DNA of 64,000 bases, taken from NCBI GenBank assembly GCA_963773685.1, contig CAVZBY010000001.1, positions 248,001 through 312,000 on the forward strand, given 5' to 3'. Origin of the DNA: JALHVH01 sp963773685 (GTDB lineage Bacteria > Acidobacteriota > Aminicenantia > Aminicenantales > Saccharicenantaceae). This document shows positions 8,391 through 16,208 of the stretch, piece by piece. Each line of letters begins with the position of its first letter. Position 1 is the stretch's first letter. Under the pieces are notes generated by a model, which saw only the letters and a list, made by a program, of their open reading frames with translations, searched no databases and was not told the DNA's origin. The position numbers were made by a program, and so were the translations under genes.

Positions 8391-10445
8391 CTTCTTGAGA
8401 TCCTCGACGAGCTTGCGGATCTGAGGCTGGTCGGGATTGACCTCCAGGGATCTCTCCCAGGCCTTCAGGGCCTCCTCCCGGTTCCCCATCTTGAAGTGGC
8501 AGGTCCCGAGGAGGTTCATGATCTCGACGTTCGCCCCGAAGCGCTCGAGATATTCCCGGTAGAGGGCGGCGGCCTCGGCGAACTCTCCGAGCGCGTGGCG
8601 CGACCGCCCGAAGGCCGCCAGAAGCTCGGCGCTCCCCTGCCCCCCGGAGGCCAGGGGCCCAAGGACCTCTTTGGCCTTCACGAAGTCTTCGGCCGCCATC
8701 AGGGAGAGCCCGTAGGCACCCGCGATGTTCGGATTGCCCGGCTTCAGCGCGTAGGCTTCGGCCAGCCTGGACAAGGCCCCCTTGAGGTCTCCGGCATTCA
8801 TCAGCTCGAGGCCCGTCGCATATAGGTAGTCCTCCCGCCCATAGGTCGCGGCCACGGCGGAGACGACCATCGGTCGAAGAATGGACGGACGCAGGGAGAG
8901 CTCGAAATCCGCGGCTTTCGTGTCGAGCCGGGCGCCCTTCCCGTCGAGGAGCTCGGTCCGGACCCGGTAGTACCCGGGAACCAGCGCCGAGAGCGGCTGG
9001 TCGAGCACGGCGAGGTCGCCGTCCGTGAGGTCCTTCAGGGCCATTTCGAGGGCCGAGGTCTCCACGTCCTCCTTGAAGAACGTGAACTTCAGCCGGCCCT
9101 CCGCACGGAGCGCCGTCGTCAGGCCGAGGGCCTGGACCGCCACGGACAAGGTCTCCGCCTGGGAGAAGACCTTCTGCGCGGCCGACAGGACCTGGGTCCC
9201 GCCGATGGCGAACGGGGCCCGCTCCCCCGATCCCGGCTTCCGGGCCGCTCCGTACCCGAGGAGGATCGGGCCCAGGGCGGGCGCCCCATCCTCCTGGGGG
9301 ACCTCGAGCTTCGCCGTGACGCTCGTGAACTCCCTCGAAGCGATGTTCTTGAGGAGGATATCCAGGGTATAACGGCCGGCGATGAGGGGGAACGCGTCCT
9401 GGATGGAGACGTTCATGGAGACGCGCCGCCCCTCCTCCTTATCGATGCCGAACGCGAACGGCTTGTCGAACTGGAAGATCGTCCGGCCCGCGGGATCCGT
9501 GACCCTGCCGTTGAGCTGGAACCGCGCGTCGAAGCGGTCCCCGGCGTCCTCGACCGAGATCTTCTTCGGCTCGACGGCATAATGGACCTCGAAGAAGCCC
9601 GAAGGGGCGCGGATGACCCAGACCTGGCCCTCGCTCTCGAAGTAGTTGGCCGTGTATTCGACCTCGACGAAATCCTTGTACTTCAGGATGGCGTCGGCGT
9701 AGGAGTCCTTGACCGTCTTCCGGGGCAGGGCGTAGATGTTCGCGATGAGGGTGTTTGAGGCCAGCGACATCGAGCCGGGCGTGCTTCGCTCGCCGGGAAT
9801 GAGGGAAAGGGTTTGGTAAGCCAGGTTCGGGGCGAGCTTCTTCAGCGCCTCATAAGCGGTCCTCTCGTCGCGGAAATTGCCGCCCGTCTCGGCATTCTGG
9901 GCGACCAGGGCCCCGGGGCCGTGCTGGGTGGGCGAAAAGAGGACGTAGTCCCCGGTCCCGTGCTCCTTGAAAAAGATGACGTTGAAGGCCGTCGGCAGGC
10001 CCAGGGCGGGATCGCCGAGGTACGACCAGATCTCGGTCGGGTAGACGTTCGATGTCGTGTCGAACTGCTCTATGCTCTTCGGCTCGCCGAGCAGGATATA
10101 GATCCTCCCGCGGTCGGTCTTCCAGCCTGGGGTGGGGGTCCCCCGCCCCAGCATCCTGTTGGCATATCCGATCCGGCGGTAATGTTCCTCCCGGAACTCG
10201 TTTTTCGGGGTGCCGGGCGTGGGGTCGCGCTGTTTCCAGAAGGCGTCGATGAAGATGTCGCGTTCCTTGTCGGAGGCGAGCTTGAGGAAGACGTCCCGTT
10301 CCTTGGGCGTGATGATATAGACGACCTCCTCCTCGAGCCATGTCCGGGCGGCGCCGGGGAGGCCGACGAGCTTCTTTCCCTGGCCGGCGAGGGGCGCGCA
10401 TAGGGAAAGGGCCAGGAGTCCCGCGGATAGCGTCTTCATCCTCAT
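8388..10445 (-). CDS. Secreted GWxTD domain protein with C-terminal TPR repeats
   Basis: About 685 aa with a signal peptide (ALSLCAPLAG). The GWxTD domain is recognised by PTPGWKTDRGRIYILLGEP near residue 110, preceded by the usual segment with IDAFWKQRDPTPGTPKNEF. A central beta-rich part is followed by TPR-like helices in the last 150 residues. The molecular role of GWxTD proteins is unknown; they are common in Aminicenantes, Acidobacteria and related groups. The ATG at 10445 has GAGGTG just upstream, better than the ATG five codons earlier. It lies downstream of the TonB receptor gene but is separated from it by a strong terminator, so it probably has its own promoter. Confidence 0.82.
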   Translation of the reverse strand: MRMKTLSAGLLALSLCAPLAGQGKKLVGLPGAARTWLEEEVVYIITPKERDVFLKLASDKERDIFIDAFWKQRDPTPGTPKNEFREEHYRRIGYANRMLGRGTPTPGWKTDRGRIYILLGEPKSIEQFDTTSNVYPTEIWSYLGDPALGLPTAFNVIFFKEHGTGDYVLFSPTQHGPGALVAQNAETGGNFRDERTAYEALKKLAPNLAYQTLSLIPGERSTPGSMSLASNTLIANIYALPRKTVKDSYADAILKYKDFVEVEYTANYFESEGQVWVIRAPSGFFEVHYAVEPKKISVEDAGDRFDARFQLNGRVTDPAGRTIFQFDKPFAFGIDKEEGRRVSMNVSIQDAFPLIAGRYTLDILLKNIASREFTSVTAKLEVPQEDGAPALGPILLGYGAARKPGSGERAPFAIGGTQVLSAAQKVFSQAETLSVAVQALGLTTALRAEGRLKFTFFKEDVETSALEMALKDLTDGDLAVLDQPLSALVPGYYRVRTELLDGKGARLDTKAADFELSLRPSILRPMVVSAVAATYGREDYLYATGLELMNAGDLKGALSRLAEAYALKPGNPNIAGAYGLSLMAAEDFVKAKEVLGPLASGGQGSAELLAAFGRSRHALGEFAEAAALYREYLERFGANVEIMNLLGTCHFKMGNREEALKAWERSLEVNPDQPQIRKLVEDLKK

Positions 10446-10525
10446 ATCACACCTCAGCATCTACTTTAGTCCAAACGGAGGGGGACTTCAATCGGAGGGG
10501 GCCCGGGATCATCCGTGTTTATGGT

Positions 10526-10563
10526 AAAAAAAGCCCCATCCCGCCCACGGGGCGGGATGGGGC
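10526..10563 (-). terminator. Rho-independent terminator of the TonB receptor gene
   Basis: A perfect 14-bp stem (10533-10546 with 10550-10563) with a 3-nt loop is followed on the minus strand by seven T residues. It lies about 20 nt after the receptor stop codon. Confidence 0.9.
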
Positions 10564-10583
10564 AGAGCGCGTACTGTACCTGC

Positions 10584-13500
10584 TTAGAACTGGAACATGA
10601 AGCTCAGGCGGACGCGGCGGGCATCCGTGATGCCCGTGATCCGGCCCCATTGGCCGGACCAGTCGACGTTGGTCACATCCGCCGAGTTGAAGATGTTGAA
10701 CGCATCGATGACGAAGATGAGCGACCCGATACTCCGGATCGGGATCGATTTTTCGAGCCTGAGGTCGGTGACGCTGACCGCAGGCATCCAATCGGGTTTC
10801 GAGCTCGAAACGATGTTGTTGAGGCCGCCCGGGGTGATGATCGAGCCCGGAATGCCGCCGCCCGCCGTGCGGGTGGGGTAGGATTCGACCTTCCAGATCG
10901 GCCGCCCCGAGTGCCAGCGGAAGCGGATGCCCAGGTCCAGCTCGATGACCGGGATCCTATAGGACCCGGACGCCTTCAGCTCGAACTTGGGGACGAACGG
11001 GAGGGCGCCGCTCATGTTGTTGATGGTGTAGTTCACGTTGCCCATCCACGTGTCGTCCGTGAGCATCGGGCCCATCATGTTGTCGCTTTGCCTCATGGTC
11101 CGCTGGGCCGTACCGTTGGACCAGGAATAGACCAATGAAGCCATCCCCTGCCACCGGTTGGAGAGCCTCTTGTTGAGCACGAATTGCAGGCCCTGGTAGG
11201 TCCGCTGGGGCTTCTTGCCGCCGTACGACCGCATATTCTCGACGCGGACGTCGTTGTTATCACCGATCCATGTGATATCCTGGCCGTCCACGGCTCCGTC
11301 CCCGTTATAATCCCTCCAGGCGATGCTGTACAATTGGACGGTCTCTCCGGTTTGTGTCACGAAGGGGACGTTCTCGTATTCCCATTCCAGGCCCGTGACG
11401 CTGTTGATGGGAACGTTGACGAACAGGTTGGCCGAGTGCTTGTAGATGTAGGTGGCGCTGAGGGAGAAATCCTTCACGAGCTCGCGCTCGATGCTCACCG
11501 AGAACTGGTCGGTGGACATGTCCTTGACGTTGTCGGCGACGTTGAGCTGGTAAGCCCGGTTGGCCGAGGTCGTCGATTCGGAGATCGGGGTCAGGCCCGG
11601 GAGCTTCCGGACATTGTACTGCAATTCATTGAGGCCGTTGACCCCGAAGATGTCGATGTACCCGTCATGATTAGGATCGGCCTCGTCCCAGGGGATCATG
11701 AAGATCTGGCGGGTCTCCAGCATGTTCGGCGTATCGGGGCCGAATCTCCGGAGGAACTCGACGGCCAGCGGCATGTAGAAACGACCGTAGCTCGCCCGCA
11801 GGACCGTCTTCCCGTCGTTGGTCAGCTGATAGGTCAAGCCGAGCCGCGGCGAGAGGGTCTTGAAATCGAAGATGTTCTCGGACCCGTTCCCGGTGGCCAG
11901 GACCTTGAGGTCGCCCTTGATATCGGTGGGCTTCGACAGGAAGTCGTAGGTTATGCCCTTTCCGTACTTGGTCGTCATCCTGTCGTAACGGAGCCCGAGG
12001 TTGAAGGTCAGGCGCCGGCTCGGCGACCACTGGTCGTCGAAGAAGAAGCCCAGCGAATCCGCCGTCCGAACGGTCTCGAACGGATTGAGCTGGTCCCTGT
12101 TGTTGTAGAACATCAGGCCGTCGTTCATGGTAATACCGCCGTAGTTATACCATGTATGGGCCTTGAGGTCGGCGATGGCATATCCCTTGCCGGCTACGTA
12201 CCCCCACCAGCCGCCCAGCGGATAGGCGAAGTTCGCGTAGCCCTGGAAATAGCCGCCCAGCCAGTTGCCCCGGCCCATGCTGTACTGAACGCCGAACTTG
12301 ATGTCGTGCTCGCCGAGGAAATCCTCGGCATAGTACGACATGTCCGCCTGAATGGTCTGGCGGGTGGATTTCTGGGCTTCGATGTAGGGGAAGGCCCCCT
12401 CGATCCCGTACTGCGTGTTCCACTTCCACCAGTTGATATAGCCTGGGTGGCTGGCGGCGTCCTCCGGGAGGACCGGCAGGTCGTTGGTCCAGAAGCCGAG
12501 GTACTTCCCCGTGAAGATGATGCTGCTCGTGGGCAGCCACTGCCACTGGGCCGATATCGTGTTGTTGGCGGTATCCGAGCCGTAGTTCATGGCCGTATCC
12601 CACTCCGGCTCCGAGCCCCAGCTCCAGCCCCGCCCTTCGTTCGACTCGAAATGATAGGACATCCACGCCCTATGGTTCATGAAGGGTTCGGCGGAAATCT
12701 TGATGTCCGCGTAGCGGCCCTTGTACGTGTTGAGCAGGCTCCAATTCACCGGCAGGGTCTCTGACTTGACGTAATCGAAGGCCCCGTAGAACCAGACCTT
12801 GTCCTTGATGATGGGCCCGCCCAGGGTGAAGTCCAATTCCCAGCTGGACTTGACGTCCTCGGTGAGGACGTCCCCCCGCTGGATATAGAGCCAATCGCTG
12901 CCCTTGAGGTCTCCCGAGGGCGGCTGGTTCGCCTTGAAGAATTTCCCGCCGAGCTGGGTGTAATACGCCGCGTTCCCGTGGAACGCGTTGCTGCCGGACC
13001 GGGTCAGGACGTCGATCGCGGCGCCCGAGAAGCTCCCGTACTCCGCCTTGGAGCCGAGGGCGATGATCCGGACCTCTTCGACGGCGTTGTAATTGACGTT
13101 GATCAGAGGCCCGAAGGCCGCTCCGCGGGGAGCCGTCGTATTGACGCCGTTGACGAGGAAGACGTTCTCCATCGAGGAGCCGCCGTAAGCCGTCGGGCTG
13201 GGCTGCCAGCTGCCGGTGCTCCCGACGCCGAACATGCCCGGCGCCGTCAGCGACAGGTCGTAGAACGCGTCGCGGCTGGTCGGCAGCTTTTCGAGCATCG
13301 CCCGCTCGAGCTTGGAATCGATCCCCGAGGTTTTCGTATCGACGATGGGGCCGGCCGCCGTGACCGTGATCGTCTCTTCGATGGCGCCGACCTGCATGAT
13401 CAGGTCAAGGCTCAAGGAGGCGCCGACCGAGATGACGATGTTCTCCTGGACCGCGGTCTTGAAGCTGGGGATCGACGCCGTCAGCGTATATCTCCCGACC

Positions 13501-13742
13501 GGGAGGTCCAGGAAGACGTAGGTCCCGCGGGCCGTTGTCGTCGTGGCCCGCTTGCCCGAGATCAGAGCCGGGCTCGTGACCTCGACGGCGACGCCGGGGA
13601 GCGCCTCTCCCTTGTCGTCCGTGATCGTTCCCGTCAATTTCCCACCGGAAATCGACTGGGCCCGGAGATCCGCTACACCGGCAAAGACGGTGAAGATCAT
13701 GAGAATCAGACAAGTAAACAGGAATCGTTTACCTCTTAGCAT
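10584..13742 (-). CDS. TonB-dependent outer-membrane receptor with carboxypeptidase-like regulatory N-domain
   Basis: About 1052 aa with a signal peptide. After it comes a regulatory Ig-like domain (ISGGKLTGTITDDKGEALPG onward, about residues 30-110), a plug domain (about 115-230, with TLGG and VFLVNGVN segments) and a large 22-strand-type barrel ending in FMFQF, a C-terminal Phe typical of outer-membrane beta-barrels. This architecture (OmpA-independent, SusC-like in layout but without the SusC insert or an adjacent SusD) is typical of Acidobacteriota. It imports large substrates with TonB energy. AGGAGG precedes the ATG at 13742. It lies directly downstream of a ROK repressor and the amino-sugar genes, so an oligosaccharide ligand is likely but not shown. 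Confidence 0.9.
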   Translation of the reverse strand: MLRGKRFLFTCLILMIFTVFAGVADLRAQSISGGKLTGTITDDKGEALPGVAVEVTSPALISGKRATTTTARGTYVFLDLPVGRYTLTASIPSFKTAVQENIVISVGASLSLDLIMQVGAIEETITVTAAGPIVDTKTSGIDSKLERAMLEKLPTSRDAFYDLSLTAPGMFGVGSTGSWQPSPTAYGGSSMENVFLVNGVNTTAPRGAAFGPLINVNYNAVEEVRIIALGSKAEYGSFSGAAIDVLTRSGSNAFHGNAAYYTQLGGKFFKANQPPSGDLKGSDWLYIQRGDVLTEDVKSSWELDFTLGGPIIKDKVWFYGAFDYVKSETLPVNWSLLNTYKGRYADIKISAEPFMNHRAWMSYHFESNEGRGWSWGSEPEWDTAMNYGSDTANNTISAQWQWLPTSSIIFTGKYLGFWTNDLPVLPEDAASHPGYINWWKWNTQYGIEGAFPYIEAQKSTRQTIQADMSYYAEDFLGEHDIKFGVQYSMGRGNWLGGYFQGYANFAYPLGGWWGYVAGKGYAIADLKAHTWYNYGGITMNDGLMFYNNRDQLNPFETVRTADSLGFFFDDQWSPSRRLTFNLGLRYDRMTTKYGKGITYDFLSKPTDIKGDLKVLATGNGSENIFDFKTLSPRLGLTYQLTNDGKTVLRASYGRFYMPLAVEFLRRFGPDTPNMLETRQIFMIPWDEADPNHDGYIDIFGVNGLNELQYNVRKLPGLTPISESTTSANRAYQLNVADNVKDMSTDQFSVSIERELVKDFSLSATYIYKHSANLFVNVPINSVTGLEWEYENVPFVTQTGETVQLYSIAWRDYNGDGAVDGQDITWIGDNNDVRVENMRSYGGKKPQRTYQGLQFVLNKRLSNRWQGMASLVYSWSNGTAQRTMRQSDNMMGPMLTDDTWMGNVNYTINNMSGALPFVPKFELKASGSYRIPVIELDLGIRFRWHSGRPIWKVESYPTRTAGGGIPGSIITPGGLNNIVSSSKPDWMPAVSVTDLRLEKSIPIRSIGSLIFVIDAFNIFNSADVTNVDWSGQWGRITGITDARRVRLSFMFQF

Positions 13743-13916
13743 CTTATTGTCCTCCTGATATTCCTGTTCCATTTCCTAACCCTGTTTCTTCCGGGAAAAC
13801 CGGGAGAAACGCCCCCAGATCCTGGTTCATAAGCTGTGCATCCGTCCGATTCACCTCCCTCTGTTTTTTCAGGACTATGGGTGAAGCCCTGTCGAAGGCA
13901 CTGTCAAAGACATCTC

Positions 13917-15104
13917 TCATGGCAATCCCAGCTCGCCGTTCAAAAGAAGGGCCGCGGCTCCCAGGATCACGATATCCGATCCCAGGGCGGAGATCTCGAC
14001 CGTGGCCTCGTCGGCCAGGCCCGCCAGGGAACGCCCTTTGATCTCCCTTTTGATCGGTTCCACCAGCGCCGAACCGAAGCGGGCCGGGCTGCCGGCCAGC
14101 ACGATCCGGTTGACGTTCAGAATGCCCACCAGATTGGCGGCGGCGAACCCCAGATAGCGTCCGACCTCGGCGATGAGCGCCTGGACGGCCGGGTCTCCGG
14201 ATTCGAAGGCCCGGAACACGACGTCCATGTCGATGTCATCCGGGGAAGCCGCGTACTGATTCAGGATGGAGCGGGGGTCGGCGTGAGCGATCGCCCGGGC
14301 ATTTCGAACGATGGCCTGGCCGCTGGCGACGGTCTCCAGACAGCCGTAGTGTCCGCACCGGCAGCGTTCGCCGTTCTCGACATAGGTCACATGCCCGAAT
14401 TCGCCGGCGCCGAAGCCGTCCCCATGGTAGAGCTGGCTGTTCAGGATAATTCCCGCGCCGGTGCCGCGTCCCAGCTTGATCACGCTCAGGTTGGGGATGT
14501 TCCGGCTGTTCCCGAACGTATATTCGGCCAGGGCCGCGGTTTGGCTGTCGTTGGCGATATGAACGGGCATCTTGTAGCGTTCGTCCAACAAGCTCCCCAA
14601 CGGGAGGTCGTGCCAGTCGAGATTGACGGCGTTCCGGACGACCCTCTGATGAATATTGATCAGCCCCGGCGTTCCGATGCCGATGCCCAGGACGGGACCG
14701 TCGGCGAGCGGGATCAGATTATCGAGCAGCCCGTAGACCGATGCCAGGGCCGCGTCGCCGTCCCGCCCGTTGATCGCCAGGTTGAGGCGATGGATGATCT
14801 TGCCCCTGAGGTCGATCACGGCGCCCCGGAATTCGGTCTCCGCCAGGTCGACCCCGATGAGATAACGGGCGTCGTCCACGATGCTGAGAAGGATGGGGGG
14901 CTTGCCCGCCGTCGACGGGCCGATGCCCACTTCGGCGACGAACCCGTCCTTCAACAATTCCGTCACGGCGTCCGAAACCGTCGCCCGGTTCAAGCTGGTC
15001 GCCCGGGCGATATCCGCCCGGCTGATGCTGGAATGATTATAGACGGTCCTGAGGATCAACAGCCTGTTGTGGACTTTGGTCTGTTGAGAATTCGCCTTCT
15101 TCAT
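13917..15104 (-). CDS. ROK family transcriptional repressor (NagC/XylR type)
   Basis: About 395 aa. An N-terminal winged helix-turn-helix (SRADIARATSLNRATVSDAV, around residues 25-45) is followed by a ROK sugar-binding domain with the zinc motif CRCGHYGCLE. NagC-type repressors release DNA when bound to a sugar or sugar phosphate, commonly GlcNAc-6-P, glucose or xylose. The ATG at 15104 is preferred because an upstream in-frame TTG lies inside a 25-bp perfect palindrome that looks like its operator. The promoter and operator overlap, so autorepression is likely. Neighbouring amino-sugar genes make GlcNAc-6-P the most plausible effector, by inference. Confidence 0.88.
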   Translation of the reverse strand: MKKANSQQTKVHNRLLILRTVYNHSSISRADIARATSLNRATVSDAVTELLKDGFVAEVGIGPSTAGKPPILLSIVDDARYLIGVDLAETEFRGAVIDLRGKIIHRLNLAINGRDGDAALASVYGLLDNLIPLADGPVLGIGIGTPGLINIHQRVVRNAVNLDWHDLPLGSLLDERYKMPVHIANDSQTAALAEYTFGNSRNIPNLSVIKLGRGTGAGIILNSQLYHGDGFGAGEFGHVTYVENGERCRCGHYGCLETVASGQAIVRNARAIAHADPRSILNQYAASPDDIDMDVVFRAFESGDPAVQALIAEVGRYLGFAAANLVGILNVNRIVLAGSPARFGSALVEPIKREIKGRSLAGLADEATVEISALGSDIVILGAAALLLNGELGLP

Positions 15105-15130
15105 AAAAGGCTTGGTCCCTCGCTCATCGG

Positions 15131-15155
15131 TTTGTAAGTTTATCAAACTTACAAA
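15131..15155. promoter_or_regulatory. Probable ROK repressor operator (25-bp perfect inverted repeat)
   Basis: TTTGTAAGTTT and AAACTTACAAA form two perfect 11-bp arms separated by ATC. It sits immediately downstream of the repressor gene's -10 box, covering the expected transcription start. Confidence 0.8.
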
Positions 15156-15158
15156 GTA

Positions 15159-15187
15159 TATTTATTATAATTTCATAATCCTGTCAA
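15159..15187 (-). promoter_or_regulatory. Candidate promoter of the ROK repressor gene
   Basis: Minus strand TTGACA (15182-15187), 17-nt spacer, TAAATA (15159-15164). The palindromic operator begins 3 nt downstream. Confidence 0.6.
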
Positions 15188-15233
15188 GTCATAAGAAATG
15201 CCGATAAGAACGTAAAGGACATCTCCGGCCGGC

Positions 15234-16193
15234 CTATTTCTTGATCTGGAGCTTCAGCTGTTCGATCAGCTCGTCGAGGAATTTCGACCTGTCGGCGTCG
15301 TTGTAGGCGACCTTGGCCCTTTCGAGGTACTCGATGGCCTTTTCGAAAGCGGCCTTGTTGATGTAGCAGCGGCCGGCCATCTCCAGATACGCCGGATCGT
15401 CGGGCTTGAGCTCGATGGCCTTCCCGAACGCGGTCAGGGCTTCGTCGATGCGGCTCAGCTTGAACAGGGCGAGGCCGGAGTTATAGTAAGCGTCCGCGTT
15501 GGCGGGATCGAGCTCGTTGGTCTTCACGTAGGCTTCGAGGGCCTTCTCGGGCTGATCCAGGGCCTGATAGGCGACGCCCAGATGGTAAAAGGCGGCGGCG
15601 AATTTCGGCGCCAGCTCCGTGACCTGGAGGAAGGCGGCCTGGGCTTCCGCGTGCATCGACTTCTTCGCGTAGGCGATGCCGAGGAGGTAGAGGGAGTTGG
15701 GCTCCTTGGGGTTCGTCGCGAGGAGGACCTTGAGCTTGGCGATGGCCCCGTCGGCGTCGTTGTTCCGGATGAGGTCGGCGGCTTCCTTGACCCCGGTTTC
15801 GGCCTCTTTCAGCTTCTGGATCTCCTCGACCTGGACCTGGGAGACGATCGTTATGGCCGGGATCTCGACCCTCTGCATCGTGTCCTGAGGGGTCTCGAAC
15901 CGCCACTCGTCCTGTTTGAGGGCGAACCCTTCCTTGCGGATCTCGACCGCGTAGACGCCGTGGGGCAGCCCGGCGAACTTGAATTCGCCGTTCTTGCCCG
16001 TCTTGATGTTATAGCCGCGGCTCGTCTTGACGTCGCGGAGGCTGATCTCCGCCCCGGCGACGGGGTTCTTCTGCGTATCGATGACGGTCCCCGTGATATA
16101 GTACTCGCGGTATTGGGCCAGTCCGGGGATGGCCAGGACGAGAACGGCGACGAGCGCGATCAGTCCGAGGGCCCGATGGGTCCGCTTTGTCAT
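15234..16193 (-). CDS. Secreted carboxypeptidase-regulatory-like domain plus TPR protein
   Basis: A 319-aa protein with a signal peptide ending near GLAQ. Residues about 32-110 form a carboxypeptidase-like regulatory (Ig-like) domain (ITGTVIDTQKNPVAGAEISL). About residues 135-310 are four to five TPR units with the repeated pattern of Ala, Tyr, Gly and Pro at helix positions. Probably a periplasmic scaffold; no enzyme motif is seen. It follows the sulfatase-like TPR gene with a 15-nt gap and has GAGGAG before the ATG, so the two are likely one transcript. Confidence 0.8.
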   Translation of the reverse strand: MTKRTHRALGLIALVAVLVLAIPGLAQYREYYITGTVIDTQKNPVAGAEISLRDVKTSRGYNIKTGKNGEFKFAGLPHGVYAVEIRKEGFALKQDEWRFETPQDTMQRVEIPAITIVSQVQVEEIQKLKEAETGVKEAADLIRNNDADGAIAKLKVLLATNPKEPNSLYLLGIAYAKKSMHAEAQAAFLQVTELAPKFAAAFYHLGVAYQALDQPEKALEAYVKTNELDPANADAYYNSGLALFKLSRIDEALTAFGKAIELKPDDPAYLEMAGRCYINKAAFEKAIEYLERAKVAYNDADRSKFLDELIEQLKLQIKK

Positions 16194-16208
16194 GATGAAC
16201 TCCTCTCT

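Noticed and set aside
15104..15146. Upstream TTG start for the ROK repressor
   Set aside because: It lies inside the palindromic operator and at the expected transcription start; the ATG at 15104 begins at the usual family N-terminus.
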